DNA from: Geoglobus sp.
GTDB taxonomy: Archaea > Halobacteriota > Archaeoglobi > Archaeoglobales > Archaeoglobaceae
NCBI GenBank assembly: GCA_015523645.1
Contig: WAJY01000085.1
Location: 1-7,527, forward strand
Length of the DNA stretch: 7,527 bases
Direction: 5' to 3'
The position numbers and the translations under genes were made by a program. Below are positions 1-6,791 of the stretch, piece after piece (the first letter of the stretch is position 1; each line of letters starts with the position of its first letter). The notes beneath the pieces were generated by a model. It searched no databases and was not told the DNA's origin. It saw only the letters and a program-made list of their open reading frames with translations.

Positions 1-26
1 GGCTCGGAGATGTGTATAAGAGACAG
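1..26. other. Residual Illumina Nextera adapter / Tn5 mosaic end (non-genomic)
   Basis: Positions 8-26 read AGATGTGTATAAGAGACAG, the 19-base Tn5 mosaic end of Nextera libraries. The seven bases before it (GGCTCGG) match the adjoining part of the Nextera read-2 adapter. Genomic sequence begins at 27. The reading frame of the etfA gene stays open through the adapter, so an automatic annotation could append about nine false residues to that protein. Confidence 0.97.
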
Positions 27-970
27 CTTAGCTTCTCAATGAGGGCTGGAACAATGTCAAACAGATCTCCTACAATTCCGTACTGAGCTACACCGAATAT
101 TGGAGCCTCAGGGTCCTTATTCACTGCTATTATCAGCTCGCTGTCCTTCATCCCCATTATGTGCTGAAAAGCACCGCTTATTCCCAAGGCAAGGTAAAGC
201 TTCGGCTTAACGGTTTTTCCAGAAATTCCAACTTGTCTGTCCTTTGGCAGCCAGCCATTATCGATCACCGGTCTGCTTCCGGCAACAACACCTCCAAGTT
301 CCTGAGCAAGTTCCTCTGCAAGCTCTATATTCGAAGCATCCTCAATTCCTCTGCCAACCGAGACTATAACATTTGCTTGAGATATATCTATCTCACCAAC
401 CTCTGGTTCCACTATTTTGCTAAATTCCCTTCTTGGCTTAATTGAAGGTTTGATTCCAGAATCAATAATTTCTCCTTGAAGTTCCTCTCCTTCCTTGAAA
501 ACTCCTTGCCTGACCGTAAAAACATAGGTTTCAGCCTCTCTGACAAGAACGTCAACAAGTAGCTTTCCCTGAAATATGTGTCTTGTAGCCTTTACGCCAT
601 TGCTGAAGTCCAACCCAACTATGTCCGTGACTATCGGCGAATTCAGTTTTATGGCAAGAGCAGGTGCGAATTCAGAACCTCTGGAGGAATTTGCAATCAA
701 AACAACGTCTGGCTTCTCCTTGCTAAACAGCTGAATCAACACATCAACATACAGCTCAGGATTGTAGCTTGCTAGACTTACATCCTCAATCTTCCAGACT
801 TTATCAGCATGTTTCACAAGTTCCTCGGCAAATGGAGAAATCCTATCTCCTATAATCACAGCCTCCGAACTTCCATCCCCTTTTATCGAGTTGGCAAGAT
901 TCAGGAGTTCAATGCTAACCGGATCGAGCTCCCCAAATTTCAACTCTGCAACCGCAAAGACTCGCATCAT
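27..970 (-). CDS. etfA: Electron transfer flavoprotein alpha subunit, C-terminus truncated by contig end
   Basis: EtfA holds the FAD of the ETF heterodimer and takes electrons from acyl-CoA dehydrogenases in the cytoplasm, passing them to a membrane oxidoreductase. 314 codons are visible, starting MMRVFAVAELKFGELD; from family length only a few C-terminal residues and the stop should be missing. The N-terminal alpha/beta domain covers about 1-190. The C-terminal FAD domain carries GSRPVIDNGWLP (231-242, Arg233), QVGISGK (246-252), GISGAFQH (263-270, His270) and NKDPEAPIF (284-292), the usual flavin-binding blocks. Where human EtfA has Gln-Thr in this loop, this protein has Ile249-Ser250; Ser keeps the hydroxyl. 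The first ATG overlaps the etfB stop as ATGA, with a GGGGGCTGAT ribosome site just upstream; the second ATG (967) is an alternative. It is the last visible gene of the minus-strand operon. Confidence 0.95.
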
Positions 971-1707
971 ATCAGCCCCCTTTCTTTGAAAATTTCAATG
1001 AGTCTTTCAGCAATTTCCTCAGCATTTCCCTCTATAATTTCAGCCTTTTTTATTGGAGGGGGGTATATTCTATCAACCTCAATGCTGGATTTTAAATCTG
1101 ATACAACCACTTCTTTAAGCTCCTTAGTTTTTGCCCTCTTTATCCCCATTATCGATACATACCTTGGCTCGTTTATTCCGCTTTGTACAGTAACCAATGC
1201 AGGAAGTGGAAGAACACTCTCCTCTCCAAATCCTCCTTCAAGCTCTCTCACAACCCTTATTCTTCCATTTTCAACTCTTATCTCAGTCACAGCAGTGGCA
1301 AACGGTATTTCGAGCATTCCGGCAAGTAGAGAACCAACAAGCGCGTTGTTGTAATCCTGGCTCATCAACCCAGCTATTATAAGATCGAATTTTTCTTGGG
1401 AAATGGCTTCTCTTATTGCAGATGCAACCTTGAATGAATCCATTCCTGCATCTATCGGTATCTTAATTGCCCTGTCTGCTCCCATGGCAAGGCATTTTCT
1501 TAGCGTGTCATCTGCGTAACCAACCCCAACAACAACAACCTCTCCACCATGCTTTTCCTTCAGCCTTATTGCCTCCTCAATCGCATACCTATCCCAGTCA
1601 TTTATGTCAAAAACCAGACCCTTCTCATCAACACTCTTGCCATCCCCAGCAACATGAATTTCGCTTTCAGGATCTGCCGAATGCTTTGCAAGGACTATAA
1701 TGTTCAT
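967..1707 (-). CDS. etfB: Electron transfer flavoprotein beta subunit (FixA/EtfB family)
   Basis: Beta partner of EtfA; it normally binds AMP (or, in bifurcating ETFs, a second FAD) and docks on acyl-CoA dehydrogenases. At 246 residues it is of normal length. Visible landmarks are the N-terminal strand MNIIVLAK, a DINDWDRYAIEEAIRLKE block (34-51) where many EtfB have NPFDEYAVEEA, GADRAIKI (76-83), GLMSQDYNNALVG (113-125), the family signature VVRELEGGFGEE (152-163) with LPLPALVTVQ (166-175), and the recognition loop GINEPRYVSIMGIKRAK (177-193). Ile186 sits where human EtfB has the anchoring Leu195, so docking on an acyl-CoA dehydrogenase looks possible. Start: ATG with GGAGGG six bases upstream, 24 nt after the fusion gene. 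It overlaps etfA by 4 nt, implying coupled translation. The sequence alone does not decide between AMP and FAD. Confidence 0.95.
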   Translation of the reverse strand: MNIIVLAKHSADPESEIHVAGDGKSVDEKGLVFDINDWDRYAIEEAIRLKEKHGGEVVVVGVGYADDTLRKCLAMGADRAIKIPIDAGMDSFKVASAIREAISQEKFDLIIAGLMSQDYNNALVGSLLAGMLEIPFATAVTEIRVENGRIRVVRELEGGFGEESVLPLPALVTVQSGINEPRYVSIMGIKRAKTKELKEVVVSDLKSSIEVDRIYPPPIKKAEIIEGNAEEIAERLIEIFKERGLI

Positions 1708-1731
1708 AACGCTCCCTCCATTTTTCTAAAA

Positions 1732-3690
1732 CTATCTTCCTCTGAATTCTGGTTTTCTCTTATCAAAGAATGCAGAAAATCCCTCTCTCACATCCTCGGT
1801 TGATGTTGTAATGCCAAAATAGGCAGACTCTAGGGCTTGCCCTATCTCAACAGGCAGCTCGTAGCCAAGGTTTATTGAAAGCTTCGCAAGTCTCAGGGCT
1901 ATTGGTGCCCCCTCTGCCAATTTCTTTGCAAAATCCATAACCTCATCCCAGAACCTTTCAGGCTCCACACACTTGTTAACAAGTCCGATTCTTTCTGCCT
2001 TTTCACCTGACACTCTCTGGGCAAACATGATCAGCTCCTTTGCCTTTGCAATTCCAAGTATTTTAGCCATCCTCTGAGTCCCGCCCCATCCCGGAATTAT
2101 TCCTAGACTTGTCTCTGTTAAACCAATCTGGGCATTTTTAGCCATAATTCTGAAATCACAGGCTAAAGCAAGCTCACACCCGCCTCCAAAAGCATAACCA
2201 TTAATTGCTGCAATAACAGGCTTTGGAAACCTCTCTATTGATGTGAAAACCTCCTGACCTTTTGATGCCAGAAGCATAGCCACCGGAGGATTAAGTATTT
2301 CATCCGTACCAGCCATCTGAAGATCCAGACCTGCCGAGAATGCCTTGCCCTCCCCAGTTATAACCACTACCCTCACACTCTCATCCAACTCAAGCTCCTC
2401 TAGGGCTTTTCTAAGCTCATCTAGAAGATCAAGGGTAATTGCATTTAGCCTGTGGGGACGGTTCAGGCTTATCTTTGCTATTCCCTTCTCAAGCCTCTCG
2501 ATTTTTATGTTCTGATATTTTCTTTCCTCATATTTGTAGAATCCCTCTCCTGCTGATTTTCCGGTTTTACCTTCAGAAACAAGTCTCTTCAGATACTCTG
2601 AAGGTTTCAGAATCTCGTAGCCTTTTTCCTTGTAAATTTCCTCTGCCTTCGATAGTATTTTGTCAAGTCCAATTTCATCCGCAAGCTCAAGCACACCCTT
2701 CGGCATGTTTGTTCCAAGCTTCATCGCAGTATCTATCTCCTCTGCATTTGCAACACTCATTTCAATCAGCTGTGAGGCTATGTTCACCATAGGTGCAACT
2801 ATCCTCAATCCATCATACTTTCCAGCCTTTTCCTTCGGTATTTTCGGTCTTCCCTCTCTCCAGTCATAAAATCCCTTTCCAGCCTTCATTCCAAACTCTT
2901 TTTTGTTGAATTTCTCCTCGAGGAGCTTTGATTCTGGCACTATCTCCCACTGCTGAGTAGCATAATACAATATGTCCAATCCAACAAAATCCGAGAGTTC
3001 TATCGGTCCCATTGGCATCTTGTAGTTGTAGATCATCTCCGCATCTATCTCCTCAGCCTCTGCAATTCCCTTCTCAACATCTTCAATTGCAAGAATGAGA
3101 TACGGAACAAGACATCTGTTCACTATAAAACCCTCAACATCCTTTTTGACAACAACAGGGGTCTTTCCGATGCTTTTAACAAATTCTACAGAGGCATCTA
3201 TAGTCGAATCTGAGGTATATTCTCCCTTTATCACCTCAACAAGAGCCATTACCGGAGCTGGATTGAAGAAATGCAATCCAACAAACTTTTCTGGTCTGTC
3301 AGTTGATTTTGAGAGTTCTGTGATGCTCAACCCAGATGTGTTTGTTGCAAGCAGTGCCTTGCTGTTGTACTGACAGACTTCCTGGAAAACCTGTTTTTTC
3401 AGATCGAGAATCTCAGGAACTGCCTCAATAACAATGTCGGCATCTTCCACTGCTTCTTTTAAGTCAGTTGTGTAGTGTATCCTTGATACTATTTCCTTGT
3501 ACTTTGGAAGACTGATTTTTCCTTTGTTAACAGCCTTTCTCAGATTTTTCTCGATGTTAGCTTTCCCTCTTTCAAGAAACTCCTCTTTTATATCCCTAAC
3601 CCACACCTCATATCCAGCCTGTGCAACAACTTGGGCTATGCCTGATCCCATGGCTCCTGCGCCAAGGACAGCAACCTTCTTAATCTCCAT
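1732..3690 (-). CDS. Bifunctional 3-hydroxyacyl-CoA dehydrogenase / enoyl-CoA hydratase (fused)
   Basis: Catalyses two consecutive beta-oxidation steps: hydration of trans-2-enoyl-CoA and NAD-dependent oxidation of (S)-3-hydroxyacyl-CoA. The 652 residues hold, in order, a Rossmann domain (about 1-185; GAGAMG at 10-15, Asp33 at the end of strand 2 favouring NAD), 3HCDH C-terminal domains (about 187-278 and 293-388), and a crotonase domain (about 393-652). Dehydrogenase catalytic residues are present: Ser119, His140 (HFFNP), Glu152 and Asn191. Both hydratase glutamates are present: Glu506 (GGGCELA) and Glu526 (LTETSLG), with AFSAGLD at 450-456 for the oxyanion hole. The domain order is opposite to bacterial FadB. 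The ATG at 3690 is chosen over 3720 because GAGGGGTGA precedes it, it lies 4 nt after the upstream stop, and the NAD motif then falls at the usual place. Chain-length specificity cannot be read. Confidence 0.95.
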   Translation of the reverse strand: MEIKKVAVLGAGAMGSGIAQVVAQAGYEVWVRDIKEEFLERGKANIEKNLRKAVNKGKISLPKYKEIVSRIHYTTDLKEAVEDADIVIEAVPEILDLKKQVFQEVCQYNSKALLATNTSGLSITELSKSTDRPEKFVGLHFFNPAPVMALVEVIKGEYTSDSTIDASVEFVKSIGKTPVVVKKDVEGFIVNRCLVPYLILAIEDVEKGIAEAEEIDAEMIYNYKMPMGPIELSDFVGLDILYYATQQWEIVPESKLLEEKFNKKEFGMKAGKGFYDWREGRPKIPKEKAGKYDGLRIVAPMVNIASQLIEMSVANAEEIDTAMKLGTNMPKGVLELADEIGLDKILSKAEEIYKEKGYEILKPSEYLKRLVSEGKTGKSAGEGFYKYEERKYQNIKIERLEKGIAKISLNRPHRLNAITLDLLDELRKALEELELDESVRVVVITGEGKAFSAGLDLQMAGTDEILNPPVAMLLASKGQEVFTSIERFPKPVIAAINGYAFGGGCELALACDFRIMAKNAQIGLTETSLGIIPGWGGTQRMAKILGIAKAKELIMFAQRVSGEKAERIGLVNKCVEPERFWDEVMDFAKKLAEGAPIALRLAKLSINLGYELPVEIGQALESAYFGITTSTEDVREGFSAFFDKRKPEFRGR

Positions 3691-3694
3691 GTTT

Positions 3695-4198
3695 TCACCC
3701 CTCAACGGGAACAATTTCATACATTAAATAACCTTCCTTTCTCCTTGAAACCTCGATTTTTATTCTATCTCCAGGTTTCACCTTTTCCGGATCACCATTC
3801 AGCCATGCTGTCACTCTGACTCCATCATCAAGTCTTGCAATCGCAACTGCATATGGCTCGTAATTTGAGAAGCTCGGTGGTCTGACAAATATCACCGTAA
3901 GGGTTTCTAAAACTCCGTCTTTTTTCAGCTCAACCCACTCCATCTCGCTTATCATGCACTTCGGACAATCCTTCTGAGGTGGGAAGTATAGCTCATTGCA
4001 TTTCCTGCATTTTGTTGCAAGAAGCTTTTCCTCTCTCAAACCCTCATAAAATTCCTGTAAGTTTTCAATTGATATTATGTATCTCACATTCAACTCTCTC
4101 ATATCAACCCACTGAAGTGCACCGCTTTTCTCATCTATTGTAACAGGAAAACCGTATTCCTTAATATTTGTTTCAGCAGCCTTTTTCAAATCTTCCAT
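3695..4198 (-). CDS. DUF35 family zinc-ribbon/OB-fold protein, probable thiolase partner
   Basis: Small acyl-CoA-binding accessory protein of the DUF35 (zinc ribbon plus OB-fold) family. In archaea these proteins pair with thiolases, and in methanogens they bridge acetoacetyl-CoA thiolase and HMG-CoA synthase. The 167 residues show a zinc ribbon CRKC-x10-CPKC (Cys64, 67, 78, 81) followed by PPQ and an OB-fold of beta strands (about 85-164; e.g. VRVTAWLNGDPEKVKPGD). About 45 residues ahead of the EFYEGLREEKLLATKC block form an N-terminal extension longer than in the compact members I recall. A GTG at 4207 is in frame, but the ATG at 4198 is preferred because GAGGTGAT, which contains that GTG, is its ribosome site. 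It follows the thiolase stop by 5 nt and precedes the dehydrogenase fusion by 4 nt, so it is surely co-expressed. It has no catalytic motif of its own. Confidence 0.9.
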   Translation of the reverse strand: MEDLKKAAETNIKEYGFPVTIDEKSGALQWVDMRELNVRYIISIENLQEFYEGLREEKLLATKCRKCNELYFPPQKDCPKCMISEMEWVELKKDGVLETLTVIFVRPPSFSNYEPYAVAIARLDDGVRVTAWLNGDPEKVKPGDRIKIEVSRRKEGYLMYEIVPVEG

Positions 4199-4203
4199 AA
4201 AAA

Positions 4204-5385
4204 TCACCTCTTCTCCAATCCATATATTGTAACATAGCTGTAGTGTCCCGTTCCACCAACATTGTGAGCTAAAAATCTCCCGTTTCTCACATCAATCTGT
4301 CTTCCACTTTCTGCTTTGCTTAACAGTTGTTTGTATGCCTCAACAGCCTGACTTACTCCTGTCGCACCAATCGGATGTCCTTTAGCTTTCAAGCCTCCAT
4401 CAACATTCACAGGTATCCTTCCTCCAATGTAGGTTTGCTCTTCTCTTACAAGCTCAACGCCCTCTCCTCTCCTTGCAAATCCAAGATCTTCATAAGCCAT
4501 TATCTCAGCTGCAGTAAAGCAGTCGTGAACATTCGCTCCATCCAGTTCTTTATATGGCTTCTCCCTATCAATTCCAGCTTTTTTGTATGCAACCTCTGCA
4601 GCATAGGAAGCGGATTTTAGAGAGGTGAATGTATCTCTCCTGCTTAAATTTGCTGTACCGGTTCCAACACCCTGAGATATTATCCAGACTTTCTCCTCAA
4701 CGCCCCATTCCTTCACCTTATCCTCGCTTGCAAGAACAACAGCAGCGGAGCCATCTGTTATCGGAGAGCAGTCAAAGAGCTTGAAGGGCCAGGCTATGTA
4801 TGGCGAATTCAACGCCTTTTCAAGGGTTATTTCATTTTGAAATTGGGCATATGGATTCTTTGATCCATAGAAGTGGTTTTTGACTGCTATCTTTGCAAAA
4901 TCCTCCTCACTTGCCCCGTACTTTGCCATGTACGCCGTTGCATGAAGTGCGTAATATCCAGGGAATGTTAACCCAAAATTCTCAAATTCCCAGAAGTAAC
5001 TTCCAAATCTTCCTATTAGCTCTATAACGGTAGGATTTGGAGATTCCTGCATCTTCTCAATACCAAGAACCAAAACTACATCCGCTTCACCACTCTCAAT
5101 TGCGGTGTATCCAACCCTTATTGCAGCACTTCCCGTTGCGCATGCCGCTTCAATCCTCATGCTTCCCACGTCCTCAAACCTTCCATACTCGTATATCAGT
5201 GCTGGTACGGCAGCCTCACTGCTCCAGAATCCGGCTGTTCCAACCACAAAAAAGTCGATGTCTTTCTGCTCAACATTTGCAGACTCCATCGCAGGCTTTA
5301 TTGCCTCCCATGAAAGTTCAGGAAGATTAACATCCTTTCTTGCCCCGAATTTTGAATGACCCGCACCAACAATAGCTACTGGCAT
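4204..5385 (-). CDS. Thiolase of the archaeal / SCP-x type (acetyl-CoA C-acyltransferase)
   Basis: Expected to cleave 3-ketoacyl-CoA with CoA to acetyl-CoA and a shortened acyl-CoA, closing the beta-oxidation cycle; the condensation direction is also chemically possible. The 393 residues match thiolase family length. Nucleophile Cys82 lies in EAACATGSAA (79-88), His287 in NVHDCFT (285-291, the form seen in SCP-x-type thiolases) and His337 in GHPIGATG (336-343). The canonical second cysteine (CxGGG near the C-terminus) is not there; the region reads HNVGGTGHYS (374-383), usual in archaeal SCP-x-like enzymes as I recall them. It is the first gene of the minus-strand operon. No ribosome site precedes the ATG, and a TATA box centred 26 bases upstream points to a leaderless transcript. 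The neighbouring DUF35 protein is its likely partner. No HMG-CoA synthase is adjacent, so beta-oxidation is favoured over mevalonate synthesis. Confidence 0.93.
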   Translation of the reverse strand: MPVAIVGAGHSKFGARKDVNLPELSWEAIKPAMESANVEQKDIDFFVVGTAGFWSSEAAVPALIYEYGRFEDVGSMRIEAACATGSAAIRVGYTAIESGEADVVLVLGIEKMQESPNPTVIELIGRFGSYFWEFENFGLTFPGYYALHATAYMAKYGASEEDFAKIAVKNHFYGSKNPYAQFQNEITLEKALNSPYIAWPFKLFDCSPITDGSAAVVLASEDKVKEWGVEEKVWIISQGVGTGTANLSRRDTFTSLKSASYAAEVAYKKAGIDREKPYKELDGANVHDCFTAAEIMAYEDLGFARRGEGVELVREEQTYIGGRIPVNVDGGLKAKGHPIGATGVSQAVEAYKQLLSKAESGRQIDVRNGRFLAHNVGGTGHYSYVTIYGLEKR

Positions 5386-5407
5386 ATGCTCTTGTAAAAT
5401 TCTCCCA

Positions 5408-5415
5408 TTATATAA
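5408..5415 (-). promoter_or_regulatory. TATA box of the thiolase-etf operon
   Basis: TTATATAA, preceded on the minus strand by the purine-rich CGAGAAAATC, which fits a BRE. Twenty-two bases separate it from the thiolase ATG, so a start site 25-27 bases from the box centre falls on or next to the ATG, predicting a leaderless mRNA. Confidence 0.75.
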
Positions 5416-5455
5416 GATTTTCTCGTTTTTCCTACCTTCTTAACAGGAATAAAAT

Positions 5456-5469
5456 CAGAAAATATTCTG
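5456..5469. repeat. Short inverted repeat CAGAA-AATA-TTCTG
   Basis: Perfect 5-bp arms around a 4-base spacer, about 40 bp upstream of the thiolase TATA box. It could be a small operator, but arms this short occur by chance in AT-rich DNA. A similar sequence lies at 7321-7335. Confidence 0.3.
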
Positions 5470-5474
5470 GCTGG

Positions 5475-5522
5475 TCAAAATCTGTCATGATTTTTATCAA
5501 TTTTGAACAAAAGGATTCAAAA
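5475..5522. promoter_or_regulatory. Candidate operator: three TCAAAA half-sites
   Basis: TTTTGAA (5501-5507) and TTCAAAA (5516-5522) form a perfect 7-bp inverted repeat with an 8-base spacer. A third copy, TCAAAA, is at 5475-5480, in the same orientation as 5517-5522 and 42 bp from it, about four helical turns. The cluster sits between the two divergent promoters, a fitting place for a shared fatty-acid-responsive regulator. No regulator gene is in the window, so its identity is unknown. Confidence 0.4.
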
Positions 5523-5574
5523 ATTATTTGTAGGTTTTTAAAGCCCTTCTGACTTTTTATTTTCTCCAAAAGAA

Positions 5575-5582
5575 TTTTATAC
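5575..5582 (+). promoter_or_regulatory. TATA box of the acyl-CoA dehydrogenase gene
   Basis: TTTTATAC preceded by the purine-rich CCAAAAGAA (BRE-like). It predicts a start near 5604-5606 and a leader of about 14 bases that just contains the GAGGTGAT ribosome site (5608-5615). A second box-like run, GTTTTTAAAG at 5534-5543, is a less likely alternative. Confidence 0.65.
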
Positions 5583-5618
5583 TTCCCAACAGACCTTCTT
5601 GAAAACTGAGGTGATGGT

Positions 5619-6791
5619 ATGCCGGTCAGCTTTAGCTTTACTGAGGAGCAGGAGGATATAAGAAGGGCTGCAAGGGAGTTTGCTGAAAAGGAGTTTACCC
5701 AAGAGCTTGCAAGAGAGTGCGATAGAGAGGAGAAGTTTCCGTTTGAACTGTTTAAAAAATGTGCAGAACTTGGATTTCATGCTGTAGCAATTCCCGAGGA
5801 GTATGGTGGAGGGGGATACGGGCCAATAGAGCAGATGATAGTGATGGAGGAGTTCTCAGCAGTGAATCCTGGCTTAGGGCTTGCCTGTCTTATACCCACA
5901 TTCGGAGTTGAGATTATTTTGCTTCATGGAACTGAAGAGCAGAAAGAGGAGTATGTTGCAAGGGTTGCAAGAGGAGATGCAATTATGGGCATGGCTAATA
6001 CAGAGCCAGATGCGGGCAGCGATTCAGCAAGCATAAAGACAAGAGCAATAAAAGATGGAGATGAATGGGTTTTGAGTGGAACAAAGCAGTTCATATCCAA
6101 CGGCTCTATTGCCGACTTCATACTTGTCACGGCAAGAACAAGGGAGCTAGAGAGCTTTGAAGAAAGGCACAAGGGAATAAGCTACTTTATCGTTGAGACC
6201 GATAGGGAAGGCTATAAAGCTAACAAGATAAGGGGTAAGATGGGGATAAGGGCAACTGACACAGCAGAGGTGAGTTTAAACAATGTAAGGGTTCCTGAGA
6301 GCAATTTAGTTGGCGAGGAAGGAAAGGGCTTTTATTACATGATGGAGTTCTTTGACATAACAAGAGTTTGGGTTGCTGCGCAGGCTGTTGGGATTGCAAG
6401 AGGAGCCTTGGAATTGGTGATTGATTATGTGAGGCAGAGAAAGGCATTTGGCATGCCTCTAGCTGGATTCCAGTACATCCAGTTCAAGATTGCTGAGCTT
6501 GCAACAAAGATCGAGGCTGCCAGAACTCTCGCTTACAGAGCAGCCTCAATTCAGATTGAAACGGGAAAGCCCGACAACACTCTTTCAGCAATGGCAAAGT
6601 GGTATGCTGGCGAGATTGCTGTTGAAACAGCAAACTGGGCTCTGCAGTTCCATGGGGGATACGGTTACATTGACGAACAGCCTGTGAATCAGTTTTACAG
6701 AGACGCAAAGATAACAGAGATATATGAAGGGGCTAAGGAGATTGAGAAACTTATAATAGCAAGAAATCTCTTTGGATTCAAGGGAAGATAA
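5619..6791 (+). CDS. Acyl-CoA dehydrogenase (short/medium-chain type, FAD-dependent)
   Basis: Oxidises acyl-CoA to trans-2-enoyl-CoA and hands electrons to ETF, whose genes lie in the divergent operon. The 390 residues match the soluble homotetrameric family. An N-terminal helical domain (about 6-120) is followed by the beta domain with the substrate/FAD motif NTEPDAGSDSAS (127-138) and WVLSGTKQFISN (150-161), then the C-terminal helical domain with RQRKAFGMPLAGFQ (272-285) and QFHGGYGY (343-350). The catalytic base is Glu370 in EIYEGAKEIEKLI (367-379), the position used by short- and medium-chain enzymes. The usual Thr after Glu-Gly is Ala372, and a basic residue common before the YRDAKI block is Gln358; both are mild variants. 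Start: ATG with GAGGTGAT three bases upstream. The 3' end overlaps the convergent HIT gene by 14 nt. Chain length and branch preference are not readable. Confidence 0.95.
   Translation: MPVSFSFTEEQEDIRRAAREFAEKEFTQELARECDREEKFPFELFKKCAELGFHAVAIPEEYGGGGYGPIEQMIVMEEFSAVNPGLGLACLIPTFGVEIILLHGTEEQKEEYVARVARGDAIMGMANTEPDAGSDSASIKTRAIKDGDEWVLSGTKQFISNGSIADFILVTARTRELESFEERHKGISYFIVETDREGYKANKIRGKMGIRATDTAEVSLNNVRVPESNLVGEEGKGFYYMMEFFDITRVWVAAQAVGIARGALELVIDYVRQRKAFGMPLAGFQYIQFKIAELATKIEAARTLAYRAASIQIETGKPDNTLSAMAKWYAGEIAVETANWALQFHGGYGYIDEQPVNQFYRDAKITEIYEGAKEIEKLIIARNLFGFKGR

Larger units (their letters stand above)
5386..5618. other. Divergent intergenic region between the thiolase operon and acyl-CoA dehydrogenase
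   Basis: This 233-nt AT-rich stretch has no credible gene on either strand. It holds a promoter for each flanking unit (TATA boxes at 5408-5415 and 5575-5582) and, between them, several inverted-repeat half-sites (5456-5469, 5475-5480, 5501-5522) that could bind a regulator controlling both units. Confidence 0.85.

Noticed and set aside
161..1803. Several plus-strand open frames of 60-180 codons over etfA and etfB
   Set aside because: They are opposite-strand shadows of the real genes: low-complexity or Ser/Leu/Pro/Gln-rich translations with no family resemblance, and the minus-strand frames carry the conserved motifs.
3691..3720. Upstream ATG at 3720 giving a fusion protein ten residues longer
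   Set aside because: It would overlap the DUF35 gene and shift the NAD motif inward; the ATG at 3690 has its own ribosome site (GAGGGGTGA).
4199..4207. GTG at 4207 as the DUF35 start
   Set aside because: This GTG is part of the GAGGTGAT ribosome site that serves the ATG at 4198.
5386..5618. Possible small RNA or riboswitch in the divergent region
   Set aside because: There is no stable GC-rich stem or known motif, and the predicted leaders on both sides are too short (0 and about 14 bases) to hold one.
5577..5780. Minus-strand 67-codon frame over the start of acyl-CoA dehydrogenase
   Set aside because: It is antisense to a clear family protein, has no ribosome site, and its 3' part runs over the promoter region.
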